From contig QEVG01000034.1 in the NCBI GenBank assembly GCA_003576905.1, forward strand, positions 1 to 57,371: DNA of 57,371 bases, written 5' to 3'. Both the position numbers and the translations under genes were made by a program. The stretch is from Planctomycetota bacterium (GTDB taxonomy: Bacteria > Planctomycetota > Phycisphaerae > UBA1845 > UTPLA1). Below are positions 8,680 to 16,757 of the stretch, piece by piece. The notes beneath the pieces are model-generated. The model was not told the DNA's origin. It did not search any database and saw only the letters and a list, made by a program, of their open reading frames with translations. Within the stretch, counting starts at the first letter, position 1; each line of letters opens with the position of its first letter.

Positions 8680-11600
8680 TCGACCGGCCTGCCCGATCGG
8701 AACCGCAGGAGCCCATCATACATGGTGAGGCGAAGATCGATGTAGAGCCAGCGATAGAGCCACTTGCCCAACGGCCGCGGGGCATAGCGGATGCTCTCGA
8801 TGCCGTAGAGCAGCCTGGCAACAGGCAGCCCGATCCAGCGCAGCAGGCTCAGCGCCCGGCGGTACTTGACCAGTTTCCGCTCGAAGACGAACCGATGGGC
8901 GTGCTCCGGGTGCTGCTGGAGAAAGTAGCCGAGGGAATAGCCCGCCCGGCGCTTCTTGCGCCGGTACGCGTCGTACTTGGGGTAATAATCGTGCAGTACT
9001 TTGAGGTCTGGCAGATAAACCATGCGGCGATCTTCGCCAAGCAGGCGGAAGCCGAACTCGATGTCCTCGACGCCATAGACGGAAAAGCCCTCGTCGAAGC
9101 GCGTCGATCCGAGCACCTCGCGCGGAATCGCCACGCAGGCCGTGTAGAAGTAGTTGGCCGGGACATCGTCGTTGTCGGGGAAGTTGTAGATGTTGACGTC
9201 CTGCGCCTGGAGCAGATAGCGCTCGAACGGGTCCACCGAATCGGTCCACGGCGCTTCGATGTGTCCCAGCAGGACACGGCCCGGGCGACGCTTTGCAGCC
9301 GACAGAGTGCGGCGCAGGAAGTCCCGGCCCACGAGGATGTCATCGTCGATCAGGAAGACGAGCGGGGCGCCGGCCTTATCGAGGCCCATGTTCCGCGCCG
9401 CGGCGGCGCCGGGCTTCTCGCAGCGCAGCGTGGTGAGGTTTTCATACCGGCGCGCCAGATCAGCCAGAAGCTGTGGCGTGTGGTCGGAGGAACGGCTGTC
9501 CACCACGATGACTTCATAGCAGTCGGTGGGAATGTCCTGCGCCATGATCCTCTGGATAACCCGTTCGAAGCGGTCGGCGCGATTGTGCGTGGGAATCACG
9601 ATCGAAACCGCGGGGCGCGGAAGCCGGTCCATGTCCAACGCGTCTGCGTCCGCGTTCTCCTCCGCGGGAGTGCCCAGATGCAGGCCGCCCCACAATCCCC
9701 ATGCCAGATCGGTCTCGCCCACGAAGCGCAGCGTGATCGTTGAACGTCGGTCGCCGGGAGGCGCTTCCAGCGGCGCTTCAAATGGAATCCAGCGCCGATG
9801 CTCGCGCCGGGCCAGCTCGACGCGCTGCTGCCAGACCGTGCGACCGTTCTGATCCACGCTGAACAGGCCGACGGCCTTGTCATTCCACGCTTCCTCCGGC
9901 GCCGCGACCGCGCCGGACAGTCGGGCGTCGGCGGGCACGGGCAGGTCAAAACTGATCTCAGCCGTATTGAACGCCAGGATCGCCGGGCGCACCGCGCCGG
10001 CGACGCTCGCACCGGCGTGTGCGACGATGTGCGAATCGACCGGGAGATGCACCTTCAGCCGCTTGCGCGCGCGCGGGAATTCGGCGTGCAGATCGGCCGC
10101 GGGCTTCAGTGGGGACATCTCTTTCAGGCTCAGGTCCTGTCCGTGGTGCCCGTAAGTCCAGCCGTTGAAATAGACCCACCGGTGCGTGCCGAGCCGGGCC
10201 CGGTCGTCGCGCCCGCGGATTGCGGCAGGCAGGTGTCGCATCGACGCCAGCGCGGCCTTCAGCGTGCCCCATTTATGCCAGAGGGGATTGCGTGAGATAG
10301 TTCCGACGCGCAGCATGGCGAGGTAATGCAGGGCCAAGTCTTTTTGGGAGCCGTACATCGCGCGCATCAGCGCGCCGTTGCGCATTGAGTAGTAATGCTG
10401 GAGCTTCGGCGTCTTTTTCGGGTCGAGGTCTTCGGTAAAGTGCTGCACGACGGCCTCGGGCACATAGATGCACTTCCAGCCGCGAAGCCACATTCGCCAC
10501 GAGAGGTCCACGTCCTCGGCATACATGAAGAAGGACGGCATGAATCCGCCGCCGATCTGCCGCAGGGCCGTCGGACGCACCATCATGCACGCCCCGCTGC
10601 ACCAGCTTGTTTCGCCTGTGATCGGGTCGTAGTACTTGGGGTGCTCGCGCGGGGCCTGGCGGGCCTCGGCGATGCCGATCGTCGCGTCGGCTTCCATGCG
10701 ATCGACCAGCAGGCGGATCGCGTCAGGCTCGATGACCGTGTCGAGGTTCACGACGAAATAGTAGTCCGCCTCTCCGTGGCGGAAGGCTTGTTCGTATCCG
10801 CCGGTGAAGCCGAGATTCCTGCCGGTCGTGACGACCTCGACGCGCATCGGCAATTCGGACGCGGCGGCGACCATGCGCGCCACCGAGTCGTCGCGCGAGC
10901 CGTTGTCGACGAAGACTACCCGCAGGCACTCCGGCGGATAATCGAGCTTCCTGAGGCCGCCGACAAACCCGTCGAGCCACCGCGCCGAGTTGTACGACAC
11001 GACCATGATGTCGACGGTCGCGACCGTACGCTTGCGGATCACCGCTTCCAGCGTGCGGATGTTGTCTTCGAGGCCCTTCTGATACGATCGGGCACGATCG
11101 ATCTCCCGTTCAAGCGATCCCTGGTACTCGCGGGCCGCGGCGAGGTCGTGCTCCAGTTGTACCTGGTGCGCCCGAACGTCCTCCATCGCGTCCGGCGCCA
11201 GCGCGGCGAGCACGTGCTCGCGATACTGGCGAAGGACGTCGCGCCGGTCGGTCGGCGGTGCAAACTCCTTCTGCAGGACGTATTCGACGGCGACGGCGGC
11301 GACGTTGGTGAGGGCCGGATCGAGGCCGCGAAACGGTTCGGCGCGGAAAATCCGCTGCGTGCAGTGCGGTGAATGTATGAAGTTTCGCGCGAGCGTCAGG
11401 GCGAACAGCGAGGTCCGCCGGGCAAGGTCATAGTCAAAGAGGAGCCAGTGCCCGTCCTCCGTCCGCGCGATGTTTCGCCCGATGTAATCGCGCGTGGAAA
11501 TCACGGTTCTCAACGCGTCGGCGCGCGAACGCACCATCTCGCAGAAAGCTTTGCACACGATCTCGCCGATGTGGTTTTCGCCGAAGAGCGCCCGAAATGC

Positions 11601-13115
11601 CTCTTCGACAAGGCGCAGATCGGCGCGGATCTCGTCGTCGCCGGACGGCGCGCCGAGATCGTAGACATCGTTTGCAATCGTGACGAGCCGGTCCGTCGCC
11701 TCGTCGGCCGTCAGTATCCCTTCGGCCACGAGTTCATCCAGCGAGCGCGTGCCCTCGACGTGTTCCTCGAGAAGGTAAAGGTGGCGGGCGTGCCGGCGCG
11801 ACGCCAGTAGTCGCACGGGCCGAAAGGTTGATGCCCGCTGGTAGCATTCGTAGGCGGAAACGATAGCGTCGGGGTCGAACGCACTGGACAGCGGCACGCG
11901 CTTCATCGATGCGACGGCCCGATCGTCCAGGATTACGGAAAACCGGGCCGTACTCGTTTCGGCCTGCCGCGCGAATGCACCGCCGACGCTCCGCAGGCGG
12001 ATGTCCGAGACCGAGTGTTCGCCGAGAAGCCCCGCTTCCATGAGCAACTCCGCGGCTACTTCGCTCAGGCTTTCCGAGCGGACACCACGCCCGCCGACCA
12101 CCCGGCCGGCCCGCTTCAGCACGAAGCCGAACGAAGGCACGAAGTACCTGGCGATTCCCATACGGGCGAAATTCTGATAGAGGCTGCGGAGCTCGGCATA
12201 AAGGTCCAGCGGCGCGCCGTCCGCCCCGCTGTGTTCCGGGGCAGGCAGTCCGTGCCGAAGGAGGAAGGCGTCCACCTGTTCGAGCGGCACAATGTGGCGA
12301 ATAAGCTTGTAATCCGGGAAGCAGCCAAAGGCTCCCTCTGTCTCGAGTCCGGCGTCGGCGAAGAGCTTCAGATACTGATCGAGGGCCCAGGTTCGCGCCG
12401 CCGCTCCGTCGTCGCGGTCGGTGCGATAGGTAAACGCGCGCTTGCCGGTGTGGTCGTCGGGCGCTCCGAGGATGTATTTCAGCCCCGTGGCGTTCTCGAT
12501 TCCGATGTAAAGAGAGCCGTCGTCGGCGAGGGCGTCCCCGAGCTTTCGCAGCACGGAAAGGTGCGCGGCGCGGTCGCCCTCCTCGCGGCCGAGATTGGTG
12601 TACTCCAGCATGCCGTTGACGATGATTACATCGAAGAAGTGATTCCGCAGCGGGAGCGTGTGAATGTTGCCGCAGATCATCCGCGGCTGCACCTGCTCCT
12701 GCCGCGCGATCTCGCGCAGGATGCGCAGGCGGTTGACCGTCTGATCGATCGCAAACGTCTCGCCGATGCGCGCCAGCGGAATGGTCACCTGCCCCCAGCC
12801 GCTGCCCACGTCGAGAAACCGCCCGCCCGGGGGCACGGTCATTACGTCCAGCATCTTCGAACGCGACGGATCAGTGATAATGTTGTACAGCCAGGGCAGC
12901 TTCCGGGCGTATCGACGCGCAACCACGTCGCGCCAGGATCCGCGCCGCAGTTCGTCGATCAGGCTTTTCTCTTCGGGCGAGCCGAGATCGGTGTACGCCC
13001 CCTGGTGATCCACGTGACAGAGGATGTCCCGGTCGACGATTTCGAATCCATCGGCGTCGGCCAGTGCGGCCGCGCCGGGATGCTTCAACTCTGCTGCGGC
13101 CTGGTCCAAACCCAT
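8676..13115 (-). CDS. Multidomain methyltransferase-kinase-coiled coil-GT2-GT2 glycan enzyme
   Basis: A 1479-residue soluble protein. Residues about 60-290 are a class I SAM methyltransferase (motif I 'FLDVGSGWGQ' at 100-109). Residues about 370-600 look like a kinase/aminoglycoside-phosphotransferase fold: Lys405 in 'VASMKRV', catalytic-loop 'RDYIGRNI' (Asp543, Asn548), metal-binding 'LFDYDLA' (560-565). Residues about 645-695 are a charged heptad-like helix. Residues 700-960 are a GT2 ('DIMVVSYNS', 'NLDT' at 790-793, 'EDVDLSWR'). Residues about 1020-1150 are beta-rich and may bind carbohydrate. Residues 1168-1440 are a second GT2 ('IVIPTHNRAD', 'LIDDDI'). Methyltransferase, kinase and coiled coil in this order resemble WbdD, which caps and measures O-polysaccharide; that comparison is inference from motif order. 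Neighbours are a flippase and a GT-C enzyme. Confidence 0.8.
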   Translation of the reverse strand: MGLDQAAAELKHPGAAALADADGFEIVDRDILCHVDHQGAYTDLGSPEEKSLIDELRRGSWRDVVARRYARKLPWLYNIITDPSRSKMLDVMTVPPGGRFLDVGSGWGQVTIPLARIGETFAIDQTVNRLRILREIARQEQVQPRMICGNIHTLPLRNHFFDVIIVNGMLEYTNLGREEGDRAAHLSVLRKLGDALADDGSLYIGIENATGLKYILGAPDDHTGKRAFTYRTDRDDGAAARTWALDQYLKLFADAGLETEGAFGCFPDYKLIRHIVPLEQVDAFLLRHGLPAPEHSGADGAPLDLYAELRSLYQNFARMGIARYFVPSFGFVLKRAGRVVGGRGVRSESLSEVAAELLMEAGLLGEHSVSDIRLRSVGGAFARQAETSTARFSVILDDRAVASMKRVPLSSAFDPDAIVSAYECYQRASTFRPVRLLASRRHARHLYLLEEHVEGTRSLDELVAEGILTADEATDRLVTIANDVYDLGAPSGDDEIRADLRLVEEAFRALFGENHIGEIVCKAFCEMVRSRADALRTVISTRDYIGRNIARTEDGHWLLFDYDLARRTSLFALTLARNFIHSPHCTQRIFRAEPFRGLDPALTNVAAVAVEYVLQKEFAPPTDRRDVLRQYREHVLAALAPDAMEDVRAHQVQLEHDLAAAREYQGSLEREIDRARSYQKGLEDNIRTLEAVIRKRTVATVDIMVVSYNSARWLDGFVGGLRKLDYPPECLRVVFVDNGSRDDSVARMVAAASELPMRVEVVTTGRNLGFTGGYEQAFRHGEADYYFVVNLDTVIEPDAIRLLVDRMEADATIGIAEARQAPREHPKYYDPITGETSWCSGACMMVRPTALRQIGGGFMPSFFMYAEDVDLSWRMWLRGWKCIYVPEAVVQHFTEDLDPKKTPKLQHYYSMRNGALMRAMYGSQKDLALHYLAMLRVGTISRNPLWHKWGTLKAALASMRHLPAAIRGRDDRARLGTHRWVYFNGWTYGHHGQDLSLKEMSPLKPAADLHAEFPRARKRLKVHLPVDSHIVAHAGASVAGAVRPAILAFNTAEISFDLPVPADARLSGAVAAPEEAWNDKAVGLFSVDQNGRTVWQQRVELARREHRRWIPFEAPLEAPPGDRRSTITLRFVGETDLAWGLWGGLHLGTPAEENADADALDMDRLPRPAVSIVIPTHNRADRFERVIQRIMAQDIPTDCYEVIVVDSRSSDHTPQLLADLARRYENLTTLRCEKPGAAAARNMGLDKAGAPLVFLIDDDILVGRDFLRRTLSAAKRRPGRVLLGHIEAPWTDSVDPFERYLLQAQDVNIYNFPDNDDVPANYFYTACVAIPREVLGSTRFDEGFSVYGVEDIEFGFRLLGEDRRMVYLPDLKVLHDYYPKYDAYRRKKRRAGYSLGYFLQQHPEHAHRFVFERKLVKYRRALSLLRWIGLPVARLLYGIESIRYAPRPLGKWLYRWLYIDLRLTMYDGLLRFRSGRPVE

Positions 13116-13231
13116 CTTACCCCTTTCCGCGGGGTGGCGGTGCGGGGCGCAACGCCCGTGACCCGGTGCGATTCGCGAGCACGCCAGTTTACCTGATGAT
13201 GGTCCGGATTCCAGCCGGAAGCGGGTCCAGC

Positions 13232-14611
13232 CTAGAGCGCCACAGCGAACAGCCTCCGCGCGAACAGGACGATGAGCACGGCCTCGCCGACGAACATTAT
13301 CGAAGTAGCCGCCGCCGCGCCGTAGATTCCCAGGGGCGGAATGAGCAGCAGGTTCAGAAGAACGTTTCCGGCGACGGCCGTGAAAATGATCAGCGTGTAG
13401 GCTCCCGGCCTGCCGCCCTGGAGGAAGATGCCCAGGAACGGGCGATAGCCGGAATTGATCCAGATACCCGCCATGAGAATCACAAACACCGCCCAGCTCG
13501 GGCCGAGTCCCGCCTCTGCGCCGAGAAGCCAGAGCAGGATTGGAAATCCGCCGACCGCGGCGAGCGCGATCGCCGCCATGAGGACGTACATGATCTTCTT
13601 TACTCTTCGCGCGGCCTCGCGAATGCGTTCGCGGTTGTTCTCCGAAAAGGCCCGGCCGATGATCGGATCGAGGTTTCGGCGCACGACCAGCGGTATCTGG
13701 CAGAAGCCCTCGGCGAGGATGGCGGCGAAGCTGTACACGCCGACCGCGGCATCGCTGGTGAAATAACCCAGCATCAGCACGTCGACGCGCGTATTCATCT
13801 CGCTGAGCAGCCCGGCGAAGAATCCGCGCATGCCGAAGGAGAGATGCTCCGCGATCCAGGGCGACGCGGGCGACGCGATGAACAGGTGCACCGCCCGGAC
13901 CCGTACGTAGGTCGCCGTGATGACAAAGAGCGCCAGCTCGGAGGTCGTCAGCGCGAGCGCGATATCATGTGACGGCCGGCCGCTCGCCAGGATCGCCACG
14001 ACGGAGATCAGGAGAAAGATAAACCGCAGCGCCTGGAGCACGGCGAAGGCCCGCATGCAGCGCAGGCCGTTGAGCGCGTTGAGCAGAATCTTGTTGAGCG
14101 AAAAGAAGACCAGTCCCGGCGCGGCGAGCACGACGCCCGTCGCGACCGCGGGACTGCCGAGGACCGCGCCGAACGATCCGCTGAGAAGATACGCACAGGC
14201 GGAGACGACCGTCGAAAGCCCGAAGCCCAGGAGCAGTCCCGCCGAGGCAATCTCGCCGCACTTCGCGCGGTCGTCCTGATGATAAGAAAGGCACCTGAGC
14301 ACCGACAGGTGCACACCGCCCACCGCGATCTGCGAGAGCATGATATAGATCGCGAACACCTGGTTGAAGATGCCCAGCGCCTCGGCGCCGCGCCAGCGGG
14401 CGATCACGCCGTTCATCAGGATTCCGGACACGCCGAGAATCCCGACGCTCGCCAGGTTCCACACCACCTCGGCGTTGAAACGCCGCTTGAGCGACAGGCT
14501 CTCCCGCAGGCCGCCCAGCCCCGTCGCCGCCGGCGGCGAAGGCTCATCCGCCGCGTCGATCGCGGAAGGTACGGCGGTCTCGTTTTGCGGCGCGACCGGG
14601 TCAGGCGTCAT
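13232..14611 (-). CDS. Wzx-like polysaccharide flippase (MOP superfamily)
   Basis: A 459-residue inner-membrane protein with about 12-14 hydrophobic segments and typical MOP/Wzx features: an N-terminal 'FNAEVVWNLASVGILGVSGI', a first helix pair ending 'ARWRGAEALGIFNQVF', and 'MNTRVDVLMLGYF' in the middle of the protein. Flippases of this group move undecaprenyl-linked oligosaccharide across the membrane. The ATG at 14611 overlaps the stop of the amidotransferase gene by 11 bases, which fixes the start better than the upstream 14731. Residues 1-30 are a Pro/Ala/Glu-rich cytoplasmic tail that Wzx proteins usually lack. The next gene begins 116 bases downstream. Confidence 0.85.
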   Translation of the reverse strand: MTPDPVAPQNETAVPSAIDAADEPSPPAATGLGGLRESLSLKRRFNAEVVWNLASVGILGVSGILMNGVIARWRGAEALGIFNQVFAIYIMLSQIAVGGVHLSVLRCLSYHQDDRAKCGEIASAGLLLGFGLSTVVSACAYLLSGSFGAVLGSPAVATGVVLAAPGLVFFSLNKILLNALNGLRCMRAFAVLQALRFIFLLISVVAILASGRPSHDIALALTTSELALFVITATYVRVRAVHLFIASPASPWIAEHLSFGMRGFFAGLLSEMNTRVDVLMLGYFTSDAAVGVYSFAAILAEGFCQIPLVVRRNLDPIIGRAFSENNRERIREAARRVKKIMYVLMAAIALAAVGGFPILLWLLGAEAGLGPSWAVFVILMAGIWINSGYRPFLGIFLQGGRPGAYTLIIFTAVAGNVLLNLLLIPPLGIYGAAAATSIMFVGEAVLIVLFARRLFAVAL

Positions 14612-16661
14612 GGTAGAGCTTGGGGATCCGGGCGATGCGATGCACGATGGCGTCGAACTGGTCTCCGATGCCGATGGTGTCGAGGTACCAATGGATCGAC
14701 TCCCACCGCGGCTCGTTTTCCTTCCGGGCAAGCTCGACGGCCTGCTCGCGGGTGAGGATGCCCTCGCGAATCTGGTTGCTTCGAAATGTCTCGTTCTCGG
14801 AGAATCCGGCGACGGTGTAGTAGATGTAGTTATAGAACGAGGCGGTGCCGTCGCCGATGCGCCAGGTGGAATCTGTGTCGGTCGCGGTCTCCCAGTCGTA
14901 GGCGTCGATGATCGTGCGCGTAATGGTGTGCTCGTCCCAGCGGACGAAGCGATAGATGTTCAGATAGTCTCGCCGGATGACGTAAAAACAGGCGTAAGCC
15001 CACGCGGTGTCCAGCAGCGAGGCGTTGATGTAGCCCGGATTCTTCAGGTACGCGCCGGCGTAATACCCGGCGAGCTTGATCTTGTCGCCCATCGTCAGCG
15101 TGTAGACGTGGTCCGGATCGTCCGGCCGGCCGCTCCGCACGCCGCAGAAGCCGGTCTTGAAGTCCGTTTTCTCCAGCATGTTCTCGCCGAGAATGATGAC
15201 CGGCAGGTTCATCTGTTTTTTCAGCTTGTTCGCGTGGTGGAAATACTGCTTGTCGCCCGCCATGAAGAGCGGAATGATGCCGAGGTCCGGCTTGCGGAGC
15301 CATGCCAGGACGTTGGCACGGATAAACGACCGCTTCCGCTCGATGTCCGCCGATACGAGAATGTGCTCGATTCCCAGCGCGCCGCAGATGCGCGAGATGT
15401 TCCGCCGAGCCAGGTCGGTCACCATACCCCAGTCGTAGGTGAAGGCCACCGGGTTCATTCCCAGTTCAACCTTTGCAAAGTGCAGCGCGTAGGTGCTGTC
15501 GCGTCCGCCGGAAAGGCCCACGAGGCAGTCGGGACGCCCGGTCGCGCTGCGGTGTGGCTCGAGGATGCGGCGCAGCGCGTCGGCCCCGCGCACGTCGTTC
15601 CGCCGATAGGTGCGGCAGTAATTGCAGACGCCGTCCGCCCCAAAGGCGATCATTGGCATCGTTTCGGGAAGGATGCACCTGGTACACCGCCGCAGCCGCC
15701 CGATCGCGGCATGGTTCATCTCCGGCAGGTTGCTGAATCGCGGCGCCACGACGCGGGGGGGTGCAACCGCTGTGGCATATCCGTTGCCCTCCCCGAGCAT
15801 CGAGGTCGGCAGGATGTCCACGACGCGGCGGGCCTTGTCGCGCCGCGGAAACGCCGCGGCCGCATCGGCGGCGCGATCAAGTTCGAAGGGCGTGCGCGAC
15901 AGATCCGAAAGATGAATGACGCAACCCTGACCGGGCCGGACCTGGCTGACTTCGAATCCGCGCGTATCCCTGCCGAGTCGGCGGCGCGACAGGAGCGTGC
16001 GAAGGATGTACTCCTCCGATGCAAACACGATCGCGTCCTGTCGAGGCCGTGTCGCGATGTAGAGGGAGCCGGTGTTGGTCGCCAGAAGCAGCGCGTCGAG
16101 ATCCTCAAACAGGACCGCGATCGAGGCCGCGCCGCGGATTTCTCGAAAGGTGGCCTGCGCCGCGGCCACAAGGTCGCCCGCCTCCTTGAGGTGCTTTCGT
16201 ATCAGTCCGGCGATGACTTCCGAGTCCACCCGTCCGTGGCGCGGCAGGTCGGGATGCGCGCGCCACAAATCCTCGTCGTTGACGACGATGCCGTTGTGAA
16301 TGCCCACGACACCGCTGTTGATGACCGGCTGGTTGTTGAGGCGATTGTCCTGAAGACCGGTGGTCACCAGCCGCGAATGACCGATGATGGCCAGTGGACG
16401 TCCAGCGGCGTGCCCGTTGCCCGACGCCGCGCCGCGCTCCAGCTCGGAAAAAAGCCCTCGGTACTCGGGGCGTCGCACCAGCGTCCGCGCTCGTACCGCC
16501 TCCTTGTAAATGCGGATTTCATCGCCCGCCAGCATCGCCACGCCGGCGGCCTCCTTGCCGCGCGATTCCGATAGGCGAAACAGATCATTGACGGTCGCTC
16601 TCAATTCGCTGAGCGAGAACGGCGCGTCTTCCCGAACTGTAATGCCGAAGATACCGCACAT
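14601..16661 (-). CDS. Class II glutaminase fused to N-acetyl sugar amidotransferase (WbpG/PseA-like)
   Basis: A 686-residue fusion. Residues 1-290 are an Ntn-type glutamine amidotransferase: catalytic Cys2 ('MCGIFGI'), 'GHSRLVTTG' at 94-102, 'HNGIV' at 122-126, 'RVDSEVI' at 144-150. Residues about 320-686 match sugar amidotransferases of LPS biosynthesis: zinc-type 'CTRCILPETMP' (326-336) and 'CNYC' (346-349), then the PP-loop 'LSGGRDST' (383-390) that binds ATP. Such enzymes turn an acetamido group of a nucleotide sugar into an acetamidino group. In Pseudomonas the ammonia comes from a separate HisH-type class I glutaminase; here a class II domain is built in. The product suggests an amidino or amide sugar in the surface glycan. 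Confidence 0.85.
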   Translation of the reverse strand: MCGIFGITVREDAPFSLSELRATVNDLFRLSESRGKEAAGVAMLAGDEIRIYKEAVRARTLVRRPEYRGLFSELERGAASGNGHAAGRPLAIIGHSRLVTTGLQDNRLNNQPVINSGVVGIHNGIVVNDEDLWRAHPDLPRHGRVDSEVIAGLIRKHLKEAGDLVAAAQATFREIRGAASIAVLFEDLDALLLATNTGSLYIATRPRQDAIVFASEEYILRTLLSRRRLGRDTRGFEVSQVRPGQGCVIHLSDLSRTPFELDRAADAAAAFPRRDKARRVVDILPTSMLGEGNGYATAVAPPRVVAPRFSNLPEMNHAAIGRLRRCTRCILPETMPMIAFGADGVCNYCRTYRRNDVRGADALRRILEPHRSATGRPDCLVGLSGGRDSTYALHFAKVELGMNPVAFTYDWGMVTDLARRNISRICGALGIEHILVSADIERKRSFIRANVLAWLRKPDLGIIPLFMAGDKQYFHHANKLKKQMNLPVIILGENMLEKTDFKTGFCGVRSGRPDDPDHVYTLTMGDKIKLAGYYAGAYLKNPGYINASLLDTAWAYACFYVIRRDYLNIYRFVRWDEHTITRTIIDAYDWETATDTDSTWRIGDGTASFYNYIYYTVAGFSENETFRSNQIREGILTREQAVELARKENEPRWESIHWYLDTIGIGDQFDAIVHRIARIPKLYHDA

Positions 16662-16757
16662 TGCCCCTGGGCCTTTGAGGTCGGACCGGGCGGTTCAGGC
16701 GACGTGCTCCGCCGGCAGGCGGCTCGCCGGCCCGGCGCCGTTCCAATGTGCCTGATC

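Noticed and set aside
10395-11372. Long open frame on the plus strand inside the 1479-residue gene
   Set aside because: It is antisense to a gene with clear domains and is a product of the high-GC third-position bias.
13116-13231. A further small gene between the flippase and the multidomain gene
   Set aside because: The 116-base gap has no frame of useful length with a start and SD.
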